A stretch of DNA of 34,323 nt from CAZVWW01 sp964631265 (GTDB taxonomy: Bacteria; Thermotogota; Thermotogae; MWEM01). The DNA is taken from contig CAZVWW010000011.1 of assembly GCA_964631265.1 (NCBI GenBank), forward strand, positions 1-34,323, in the 5' to 3' direction. Position 1 is the first letter of the stretch; every line of letters starts with the position of its first letter. Positions 15,552 to 21,848 of this stretch are shown here, one piece after another. The notes under the pieces were generated by a model, which did no database searches, was not told the origin of the DNA, and saw only the letters and a program-made list of their open reading frames with translations. The position numbers and the translations under genes were made by a program.

Positions 15552-16478
15552 CTATTCGTTAGTTGTGTTTAAAAAGGAATGAATATTCTCAATCACTTTT
15601 TCTGACAGACGTTTTCTCGCTTGTTTTGTCCAACCTGAAACCTTATGGGAAGAAATTACAGCATCCAAACGCTTGAATCGTTCAAAATACTCTCCCATAG
15701 CGGCTCTATCAAAAATGGCATAATTGTCTTTCTTTTGGACCCATTCTGTGAAAGGCTCTATTTCATAAGTTGGACTAAGTGATGTGTTGATGAGGATTTT
15801 CCCTTTCCCCATTATATCGAATTCTTTGTCTCCCAGGACTACCGTATGCTTTGGTAAATGAGTGGAAACAACATCTACTACGCCAAGCATCTCAGATAGT
15901 TCAAGATATTGAAGGCCTTTAGCTTCAAAATCAGGTTTCCTGGTTCGACTAGTGTAAAAAACCTTCATACCAAAGGCGAGTGCAGTATCAGCAAGCATTT
16001 TTCCCGTAGTACCAAGGCCAACGATTCCAAGTTTTTGGTTCGTGAGTTCAACCGGTTCACTTTTCCACATGTTCTCACCAAATCCGTGAAAGAGACGAAT
16101 GAGTTCACTGATAATGAATTCAACCACACCTTCATCGCCATAATCCCTGATTCCAAGGACCTGAATCCCATTTTCACGTGCTGCTTTTATATCTACGTTT
16201 GCACTCTTTTCATCATAAAGGCTGCAACACATCCCAATGTATCGGATTGATGGACAGTGTTCAATGATACTTCGATCGATAGATGTATTCCAGGAAACCA
16301 AGACTGCGTCTGCGGGGGGCTCATTGGGCGATGATCTCTTAATCCTGGCAATAATCTCCAAGGGATTGGAGGGGAAATCCTCATAAAATTTCACTTCTTG
16401 CGCGTATTCCTTGATCTTTTCTTTAGCGTCAGGCTCCATTCCAGTGTTGTCAACGGCAACGAGTTTTTGAAATCTCAA
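15552..16478 (-). CDS. D-isomer-specific 2-hydroxyacid dehydrogenase-like protein, atypical active site
   Basis: 308 residues with the family Rossmann domain: GIVGLGTTGKMLA (GxGxxG, about 150-162), and a second strand ending in YTSRTRK, whose basic residues point to NADP(H) rather than NAD(H). The usual active site is altered. The catalytic Arg of the NTARG motif is replaced (INTSLSPTYE), and where the family has PH-x-x-G-x-T this protein reads SHKVSGWT, which can be aligned with Lys in place of the catalytic His. It may reduce an unusual 2-oxoacid or have lost that activity. TTG at 16478 starts seven bases after GAGGAGG. It is a single gene between the kinase relic and the TAC module; substrate is unknown. 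Confidence 0.82.
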   Translation of the reverse strand: MRFQKLVAVDNTGMEPDAKEKIKEYAQEVKFYEDFPSNPLEIIARIKRSSPNEPPADAVLVSWNTSIDRSIIEHCPSIRYIGMCCSLYDEKSANVDIKAARENGIQVLGIRDYGDEGVVEFIISELIRLFHGFGENMWKSEPVELTNQKLGIVGLGTTGKMLADTALAFGMKVFYTSRTRKPDFEAKGLQYLELSEMLGVVDVVSTHLPKHTVVLGDKEFDIMGKGKILINTSLSPTYEIEPFTEWVQKKDNYAIFDRAAMGEYFERFKRLDAVISSHKVSGWTKQARKRLSEKVIENIHSFLNTTNE

Positions 16479-16500
16479 GTAATTTCCTCCTCGACTCTCT

Positions 16501-16599
16501 TTATTTTCCTATAAATTCAGGATACGCCTTTTTTATTTCCTTTTCAAGCTTTTGGGCTCCGTTCCACACAATTTGATTATAACTCTCACTTGTCCCGGT
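16501..16599 (-). pseudogene. Possible C-terminal remnant of a lost gene
   Basis: A minus-strand frame of 32 codons ends in TAA at 16501-16503 and reads protein-like: ESYNQIVWNGAQKLEKEI followed by KKAYPEFIGK. It has no start codon and is closed upstream by TGA at 16600-16602. The amphipathic, Lys-rich end looks like a genuine protein C-terminus whose 5' part was removed, plausibly when the neighbouring repeat-bounded module arrived. The family is not recognised and chance is not excluded. Confidence 0.3.
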
Positions 16600-16682
16600 T
16601 CACCCCTGCATACGTAGGGAATCAATCCGAAAACAACCAGGAAGCGATTGACATGGTGGAAGTTTATCTGGTTTACTGTGAA

Positions 16683-16719
16683 ATAGATTTTTCAACAGGG
16701 ATCGTCTCTGTTGTTGTTT
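16683..16719. repeat. Palindromic repeat, copy A
   Basis: On the plus strand, ATAG then a run of T, then CAACAGGGA (16693-16701), three bases, TCTCTGTTG (16705-16713), then TTGTTTT. The arms form a 9-bp stem with one G-T pair. It closely matches copy B at 18393-18428 (two differences in the core) and, less well, copy C at 19068-19096. It contains the stop codon of the SecB-like gene. The form recalls REP-type palindromes, but no REP-associated transposase is in the window. Confidence 0.8.
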
Positions 16720-17189
16720 TGTGACCGGATTCCTTTTGATTGCTTTACTTTCATAAGTGGTAAAACCAGAGAAGGTAGTCCAGCTTCTATTGTATCGTCT
16801 TGAACGATTTTTCTAAAATAAGGTAATGTGAGATACCTTAATGTTCCTTTTACTTCCTTTAAATGATCTTCAATGCTCACTGATTCGAAATTTCTGGTAA
16901 AGTCAGTCAGGCATCTAAAAATAACAGCATAATCAACTTTTATTTCAAAATAGATCGTTTTTTCATCAGAACTGATAGCTTTCAAATAGTGAGAAACTAC
17001 AAACTCAACGGCGTCTTCAGATTTATCAAAGCCACTTATAATAAACTCTACTGAGATTTTCGGACTTGCTGGTTTTTCGGCTTTCTGCAAAGCTTGCCTG
17101 TTAAAAAAACCAAAGTGATGTTTGATTTTATTAATGTTTAACAATTCAATCTCTGAAAAGAATTCATAAATCAACTTTTCTTTATTCAT
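16692..17189 (-). CDS. SecB-like chaperone of a toxin-antitoxin-chaperone (TAC) module
   Basis: 165 residues. The beta-rich core (VEFIISGFDKSEDAVEFVVS, then KTIYFEIKVDYAVIFRCL at about 78-94) and the C-terminal LPYFRKIVQDDTIEAGLPSL (about 122-141) match SecB, where the equivalent reads roughly PYxRExIxDxxxxxGxPPLxL. In TAC systems such a protein holds and stabilises the antitoxin so that it can block the toxin. Position supports this: it is third in the operon, with its ATG two bases after the antitoxin TAA and a GGGGTG ribosome site in between. Residues 158-165 (NNNRDDPC) and the stop are encoded by palindromic repeat A, so the original C-terminus may have been replaced. General export SecB is less likely, given context. 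Confidence 0.8.
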   Translation of the reverse strand: MNKEKLIYEFFSEIELLNINKIKHHFGFFNRQALQKAEKPASPKISVEFIISGFDKSEDAVEFVVSHYLKAISSDEKTIYFEIKVDYAVIFRCLTDFTRNFESVSIEDHLKEVKGTLRYLTLPYFRKIVQDDTIEAGLPSLVLPLMKVKQSKGIRSQNNNRDDPC

Positions 17190-17191
17190 AT

Positions 17192-17845
17192 TTACACCCC
17201 AATAGCATCACATACAAAGTCCTCTTCTTCATAGAAACTGGGAACATTATAAAAAGAAGTCTTCTTATTTCCATAATTATCCAAAACAAAGTCGGCCATT
17301 TCTTCTTGATTGAATAAGATTTCAGCTTCTATAAATGCTTTCTCTGGATCAATATCTTCAAAATATTCGATTTCTTTTGAAATAAGCTTTTCAAGTATTT
17401 CTTCTTTTTTTAGTTTTTTCGCATCTGCTATTTTGTCAACAATTTCTCTGTGCTCCTCAGGCACAGTATATGTATATTCCCCATAAGCGGTCATATAAAA
17501 TCTGTGACCAAGAGCTTGAATAACTTCAATTAAGGTCTTCAATGAAGGTAAATCACCACTTAGATTCTCTAATTTCGAGATTTTTGATTGTTGTTTCCCG
17601 GTTAACTCAGCTAATTGCTTTTGGGTCAAACCGTTTTTTTCCCTTAAAAGAACAAGGTCTACTGAAATATCAATCAATTGTTCTTTAAGATTTTCTTCTG
17701 GATCAGAGCGGTCAAATTCTATATTGAAGTCATTTACTTTTTCTCCATTCTTTATTTTTTCTCTTGCTTCTATCAGATTTTTCCTTAGAAAGTCTTTCTT
17801 TTCCTTGGACATTTCGTTCAGAGAAGTATTTTTTTTATTTTTCAT
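17192..17845 (-). CDS. XRE-family antitoxin (HigA-like) of the TAC module
   Basis: 217 residues from the ATG at 17845, which has AGGAGG nine bases upstream; a longer frame opens at 17911 but would overlap the toxin gene by 77 bases. The helix-turn-helix domain is central (about 64-112: LREKNGLTQKQLAELTGKQ, SKISKLENLSGDLPSLKTL). The N-terminal 60 residues are Lys/Glu-rich. The C-terminal half is helical and acidic and ends in an aromatic tail, KTSFYNVPSFYEEEDFVCD, a candidate chaperone-addiction (ChAD) segment that the SecB-like partner would bind. It overlaps the toxin gene end by 11 bases. It should neutralise the toxin and repress the operon promoter through the palindrome at 18279-18289. 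DNA-binding family is sure; ChAD role is inference. Confidence 0.87.
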   Translation of the reverse strand: MKNKKNTSLNEMSKEKKDFLRKNLIEAREKIKNGEKVNDFNIEFDRSDPEENLKEQLIDISVDLVLLREKNGLTQKQLAELTGKQQSKISKLENLSGDLPSLKTLIEVIQALGHRFYMTAYGEYTYTVPEEHREIVDKIADAKKLKKEEILEKLISKEIEYFEDIDPEKAFIEAEILFNQEEMADFVLDNYGNKKTSFYNVPSFYEEEDFVCDAIGV

Positions 17846-18248
17846 CAGATTTTTCCTCCTTTTTGATATATTCCGCCAAAGAACAACCTGAAGAAACCAT
17901 CTCTTTGGCATTATCTCCTTGTTTCTTTCTTTCTGCTGAAAGCAAAATAACCCTTTGTTCTGTTATGTCGAAACCAAAGTATATCCGATATACAGCTGCT
18001 TTATCAGAAGGTGGTATACGCAGTTCATACAATCCCGGATGAATATCATCCAATCTCTTAATCTCTTGCTTGTTTTTAGGGAAGGCTTCATTTCTTTTCA
18101 AATCCTCTTTAAAGCCATCAATGTCATTTTCCATTTTTTCCAGCACTTTCTTTATACGATTGTATAACGGTTTGTTTGACTTTTTTGAAAATCTTAAAAC
18201 CCTTTGAATTAATAAATCTGCACCCTCTGGATAATATATTACTTTCAT
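17835..18248 (-). CDS. RelE/HigB-superfamily toxin of the TAC module
   Basis: 137 residues. The core PGLYELRIPPSDKAAVYRIY followed by FDITEQRVILLSAERKK (about 71-109) is typical of RelE/HigB/Gp49-like toxins, with the strand order LYELR, YRIYF and VILL and basic residues at the end. These toxins cleave mRNA at the ribosome. The N-terminal half is helical and basic. The tail (residues 110-137) is charged and overlaps the antitoxin start by 11 bases. The ATG at 18248 follows GGGGTGG by about five bases. First gene of the operon, downstream of a consensus promoter; toxin-first order is that of HigBA and TAC modules. Which RNA it cuts, if any, cannot be read from the sequence. Confidence 0.87.
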   Translation of the reverse strand: MKVIYYPEGADLLIQRVLRFSKKSNKPLYNRIKKVLEKMENDIDGFKEDLKRNEAFPKNKQEIKRLDDIHPGLYELRIPPSDKAAVYRIYFGFDITEQRVILLSAERKKQGDNAKEMVSSGCSLAEYIKKEEKSDEK

Positions 18249-18262
18249 TATTCCACCCCATG

Positions 18263-18291
18263 ATTATATACCGTTTTCGACATATTGTCAA
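18263..18291 (-). promoter_or_regulatory. Consensus sigma-70-type promoter of the TAC operon
   Basis: On the minus strand: TTGACA (18286-18291), exactly 17 bases, TATAAT (18263-18268), a perfect consensus match. The predicted start near 18256 leaves only about 8 bases before the toxin ATG, so the ribosome site would lie at the very 5' end of the mRNA. Such a strong promoter implies tight repression, presumably by the antitoxin. Confidence 0.85.
18279..18289. promoter_or_regulatory. Palindrome in the TAC promoter, candidate antitoxin operator
   Basis: GACATATTGTC is an inverted repeat (GACA, TAT, TGTC) that overlaps the -35 element and the spacer of the consensus promoter. A site here would let a dimeric XRE antitoxin block RNA polymerase. 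Assignment as operator is inference from position and symmetry. Confidence 0.45.
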
Positions 18292-18392
18292 GGACATTCC
18301 AAAACTCATCGCCTCATCATCACATACAACTCCCAAAGACTGATATCACGGTTCCTTAACTGAATCAAAACACCCGTGATTACTTTCCTCCA

Positions 18393-18428
18393 ATAGTTTT
18401 TTCAACAGGGACCGTCCCTGTTGTTGTT
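18393..18428. repeat. Palindromic repeat, copy B
   Basis: ATAG, a T run, then CAACAGGGA (18403-18411), CCG, TCCCTGTTG (18415-18423) and TTGTTTC. The 9-bp arms are perfect. It is in the same orientation as copy A and lies about 145 bases upstream of the toxin start, so copies A and B bracket the TAC operon. It also lies just downstream of the pRiA4b-like gene end at 18442. Confidence 0.85.
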
Positions 18429-18441
18429 TCTTTAAACTCAG

Positions 18442-19035
18442 TTACCACATCAAGCCTTTTTGAAGGCGTTCAAAACGACTTTTCGGATCAGAAAAACAGC
18501 ATGCGTCAGGCATAAACATTTCCGGTTCATAATCCTCGCCCAACCATTCACATAGTTCCTCATGTTCTTCATCTTCGGGATTATTGAAGGTTTCCAACAT
18601 GTGATAATAGCCGTTAATCCCTCCACAATCCTCCGGCGGGCAGGCTCTTTCACCATCAAGACATTTGGGATACATCATGTTTGGATCCGCTTCTTCGATA
18701 GCTTCGAGCCTCACCACATGGGTCCAGTTATCACCAAAATCGTAGACAAACAGACAGACGTCCTTTTCTCTTTTAAAATAATCACTCAATTTCACCTGTT
18801 GGGCGGGAAGGTAATCATCCAGAGCAAAAGAGGAAAGTGTGATATTTTGACAGGAATCACTGCCGTCTTTCTCAATTTTAAAGGCAAAGAGATGAATGAC
18901 TTCCCATCCCATGGCATCTAAAATGGCAGAACCCAGTTCCCAGAAAGAAGCATCACTGGTTATTGCAATACGTCTCCAAATTAATGGTCTGATTCCATAT
19001 AGATAGACCTCAAACTGGTAGAGCGTGTTATTCAT
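18442..19035 (-). CDS. pRiA4b ORF-3-like protein, single domain
   Basis: 197 residues from the ATG at 19035. The sequence shows the PRiA4_ORF3 pattern: YQFEVYLYGIRPLIWRRIAI near the start, SFWELGSAILDAMGW, KLSDYFKREK then VYDFGDNWTHVVRLE, and CLDGERACPPEDCGGINGYY near the middle of the C-terminal half. The family is common near mobile elements and plasmids; its biochemical role is unknown. The frame is open to 19077, but those extra residues (MKKTADL) come from repeat C, so the inner start is preferred; a GGAGG lies 13 bases upstream, rather far. It is bracketed by repeats B and C. A second family member is encoded at 20438-21592. Confidence 0.85.
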   Translation of the reverse strand: MNNTLYQFEVYLYGIRPLIWRRIAITSDASFWELGSAILDAMGWEVIHLFAFKIEKDGSDSCQNITLSSFALDDYLPAQQVKLSDYFKREKDVCLFVYDFGDNWTHVVRLEAIEEADPNMMYPKCLDGERACPPEDCGGINGYYHMLETFNNPEDEEHEELCEWLGEDYEPEMFMPDACCFSDPKSRFERLQKGLMW

Positions 19036-19067
19036 TATTATGATGGCACCTCCAATTAAATCAGCGG

Positions 19068-19096
19068 TTTTTTTCACGGACTGTCCCTATTGTTGA
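19068..19096. repeat. Palindromic repeat, degenerate copy C
   Basis: Reads T run, CA-CGGA, CTG, TCCCTATTGTTG on the plus strand. It has the same order and orientation as copies A and B but lacks two bases in the left arm and has single changes, so the stem is broken. It lies just upstream of the pRiA4b-like gene start and downstream of the unknown gene at 19116. Confidence 0.6.
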
Positions 19097-19115
19097 TTGC
19101 CTTTTAATCACTTAA

Positions 19116-20246
19116 TTAAGCATTCAAAAATCCTTTCAACGGCCATTTTCTTGTATTCTCCGATGCCTCCAGATACAAGGCTTGTGCGTCTTTCAGATCC
19201 TTTTCAGAGTCAAACCGGAACCCCGTTTTTCCGAGTTCTTCAAGAAAGGTGTTGAGGTCATCTCCCATTTTTAAGGAAAGGGTTATAAATTCCAGGATAT
19301 GATTATAATCCATGAGGATATCAATGCCCCCTTCTTCCGTCGCCTCTTCGTACCCGATCAGCTCTCCGGTAAGGAGCTCCTCGATCTTGGTTTTGTGTAA
19401 GATTAAGTCTCTCAGTTCATTATATTTCGCCATTGCCGGAGCCCGGAATTGCTCGGTGCTGTAATAATTGATTTCTTCTATGGTTGGAAAGTAGTAGAGT
19501 TCTTGCCCGGAATTGATAAGCGCGTCCAGCTCCTTTTTGTCTAATACCTTGTCGAAGAAATAATGATCATTCGCAGAAAACTTCTGTCGTTTTTCAGCAA
19601 ACCGTCTAACGTAATCACGGAGGTCTTCTAAAGAGATGTATGATCCGTTTTGATGGTGGAACAGAAAATGAAGCCGCTCATACGAGCAACAGCCATAGAG
19701 AGTGAGTGTTGCAAAAATATATTTTTGAATCCTTTGATAATCCACCTTCTGAGTCTTTTCCTTTTGGATACTGAGTTCGTAAATCTCAGACGGTACTTGA
19801 AAAGGATTATCGGCATCCTCACGATAATAGACGTAGCCTTGATTGATTAAATAATGAAGCGGTTCAGCTTTTTCAAAGAACATTTCTTCTTGTACCTCAT
19901 CCAGGGCATCGAAGAAATCATCCAACGGCTCTCCGGCTTCCATATCGTCCATCAGCTCCGGTATGGAAAAGTCATCATCTCTAAATTTGTTTTTCTCTTT
20001 TCTCACTTCACCATCAAGAATATCAGGGGCAGGTTGTATTTCGCCTGAAAGAATCTTCAGTTCCTCAGATGTGAGATAGATGAATTCTTCCTGGAATTTT
20101 GATGGTATCGCTTTGCTGAGATGCTTAACAAGATGGGGCTTCTTCAATTTTTGGGGGGAGTCAAGACCCTGATTTTCTCCTAAACGAACTAACTCTTCTT
20201 TAGGAAGCGTTTTCAGAAGTTCTCCTAATGTGTTAAAATATTCCAT
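19116..20246 (-). CDS. Unknown protein with a SAP/Rho-N-like N-terminal motif
   Basis: 376 residues from the ATG at 20246, eight bases after GAGGAG; a GTG three codons upstream has no proper ribosome site. The N-terminal 60 residues (LGELLKTLPKEELVRLGENQ, then a KKPHLVKHLSKAIP segment) look like a helix-extension-helix unit as in SAP or Rho-N domains, which often bind nucleic acid. An acidic linker follows (about 80-115, rich in Asp and Glu). The remainder is mostly helical with many aromatic residues and no motif I recognise. It sits between two pRiA4b ORF-3-like genes on the same strand, so the three may be a functional or mobile set. Function unknown. Confidence 0.7.
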   Translation of the reverse strand: MEYFNTLGELLKTLPKEELVRLGENQGLDSPQKLKKPHLVKHLSKAIPSKFQEEFIYLTSEELKILSGEIQPAPDILDGEVRKEKNKFRDDDFSIPELMDDMEAGEPLDDFFDALDEVQEEMFFEKAEPLHYLINQGYVYYREDADNPFQVPSEIYELSIQKEKTQKVDYQRIQKYIFATLTLYGCCSYERLHFLFHHQNGSYISLEDLRDYVRRFAEKRQKFSANDHYFFDKVLDKKELDALINSGQELYYFPTIEEINYYSTEQFRAPAMAKYNELRDLILHKTKIEELLTGELIGYEEATEEGGIDILMDYNHILEFITLSLKMGDDLNTFLEELGKTGFRFDSEKDLKDAQALYLEASENTRKWPLKGFLNA

Positions 20247-20437
20247 ATGCTCCACTCCTCATCGTATATTCTTTATAAAAACTCCACGTTCATGATGGCC
20301 GCTTTTCTGTAGAAAAACCGTCGCTTCCTTCATCATTACATCATCACTTGGTTTCGTTTTTCACGATACGTTAATAACCCAACCTCTTTCAATCGTTCTT
20401 ACGAAAGAATGAATAATGGCCGGACGGTTCGGAACCT

Positions 20438-21592
20438 TTAAAAATAGGCAAAATAGCTGTTCACAAATCTCGGAATTCTTTCGTTGACTTTTTCAATGTC
20501 AAAGGTTTCATAGTTCAGTGATTCCGCCCAGATTTTGTACGATTCATGTTCGGGATGATCCGGGTCGTTGATCGCCTCTATGAATTCTTCATAACCTGAG
20601 ATGCTTCCGACATCTTCCGGCGGCGTGTTCCCTTTGCCGTCTATACATCGGGGAATGGGTGGTTTGGCATCATCAATTGTCCGGGTAATCTCTATATAAT
20701 GATGCCACTCGTCACCGTAGTCATAAACATACAGGATTTTGGCCGGTAAATAATCCGAGAGGCGGTTACCTATTTCCATTCGTTTTTCTTTCGTCCAGGG
20801 ATTCTCATAGGAAAGTTCCTCTTCCGAATTGACTAATTCAACTATCGGAATGTATCGTTTTTCCGGAGGTCTGTACCGCTTTTTGAATTCTTTATCCGGC
20901 GTATCGCCGGGGTAGACATAAAACGAATGCAGATGATAGCCCAACCAACCATACGCCGCCTGCAGGAGAAGGTGGAGTTTAAAAAAGGAAATATCCGGAT
21001 GGACCAGCAGGCGTCTCGTTATTTGTGTTTTTTCAAGATCAAGTGAAACAAAAAGCTCAACTGCCCGGGTGTCAAAAATGGTGTCCCCGTATATTGCTTG
21101 AAGTTTTTCGTAAAAGTCTTCGTTCGGATTAGCATCCCGTATTTCTTTTCTGTCCACACCGATACTACTGACAGCTTTGGCGATTTCCGGTTGGTAAATG
21201 CTGTTTTTGTCGATTGAATCGCCCAGAAAATGGGTGCTGTCACAGGATTTGTTCATTTTCGCCAGCAGCGACCGGTTTCTTGTTTTGGTGTAAACAATAT
21301 CACCGGCTTCTTCTAAATATTTGTCCACGACTTCTTGCTTGACGGTTTCTTCTCTCATCGTTTCCTTCAGTGCTGTGATGATGTGTTCACCGAGTCTTTT
21401 GAAATGTTTTTGCTTCAAACCCGCTAAAACAAGAGTGTAACGAGTTTTATCGTTGGACAATACAACCGTCTGCCCGGCTCCGTACACGTCAATCAAATTG
21501 GCGTGCCAACTGTATAAAGCCGGTTCTTCAGCATCCCTTTCGGGGGTTATTTTCATTTTGTCGTATAATTTCTTTGTACAGCAGATTTGCAT
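20438..21592 (-). CDS. DUF6933 plus pRiA4b ORF-3-like fusion protein
   Basis: 384 residues. The N-terminal part (about 1-150) begins MQICCTKKLYDKMKI and contains ALYSWHANLIDVYGAGQTVV, DKTRYTLVLAGLKQKHFK and RSLLAKMN, the pattern of the DUF6933 family. From about 172 on it is a PRiA4_ORF3 domain: VELFVSLDLEKTQITRRLLV, AYGWLGYHLHSFYVYPGD, LSDYLPAKILYVYDYGDEWH, IDGKGNTPPEDVGSISGYEE. The ATG at 21592 follows GGGTGA by about six bases. The C-terminal domain is a paralogue of the protein at 18442. The 182 bases to the next gene (20256-20437) hold no ORF and only weak hairpins. Biochemical function is unknown. Confidence 0.85.
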   Translation of the reverse strand: MQICCTKKLYDKMKITPERDAEEPALYSWHANLIDVYGAGQTVVLSNDKTRYTLVLAGLKQKHFKRLGEHIITALKETMREETVKQEVVDKYLEEAGDIVYTKTRNRSLLAKMNKSCDSTHFLGDSIDKNSIYQPEIAKAVSSIGVDRKEIRDANPNEDFYEKLQAIYGDTIFDTRAVELFVSLDLEKTQITRRLLVHPDISFFKLHLLLQAAYGWLGYHLHSFYVYPGDTPDKEFKKRYRPPEKRYIPIVELVNSEEELSYENPWTKEKRMEIGNRLSDYLPAKILYVYDYGDEWHHYIEITRTIDDAKPPIPRCIDGKGNTPPEDVGSISGYEEFIEAINDPDHPEHESYKIWAESLNYETFDIEKVNERIPRFVNSYFAYF

Positions 21593-21661
21593 GTTTTCAC
21601 CCGTTCTTTCATTTCCGTTCAGTAGAGATTCGTTCTATCCGTTTACACAATTGCTCATTTG

Positions 21662-21690
21662 ATTATATCACTGAGACGCTTTAATCCGAA
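21662..21690 (-). promoter_or_regulatory. Possible promoter for the DUF6933/pRiA4b gene
   Basis: On the minus strand an extended -10, TGATATAAT (hexamer at 21662-21667), follows a weak -35 TTCGGA (21685-21690) by 17 bases. Transcription would start about 60 bases before the ATG at 21592. Confidence 0.4.
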
Positions 21691-21848
21691 ATGACTGTTG
21701 GCTATTATAAAAATGACCTCTCCTTACTTTTGATTTAATGCAAAATAATCGTAACGCATAATCATACTCTCAATTAAATCGCTGTTTTCTCTATATGGTA
21801 TCATAATACATGATTTTAAATGCATAATATCTATGAAAGGGATGTGAA

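Noticed and set aside
16590..16690. Plus-strand fragment resembling a HicB antitoxin end (NNQEAIDMVEVYL)
   Set aside because: The similarity is a few residues only, with no start, no core motif and no HicA partner.
16692..17189. Calling the third TAC gene a general export SecB
   Set aside because: Its operon with toxin and antitoxin and its divergent sequence fit a dedicated TAC chaperone better.
18345..18380. Inverted repeat ATCACGG ... CCGTGAT upstream of the toxin promoter
   Set aside because: Seven-base arms with a 22-base loop; too weak to support a function.
16693..18423. Repeat hairpins A and B as intrinsic terminators
   Set aside because: The stems are short and, in the transcribed (minus) direction, are followed by A-runs rather than T-runs.
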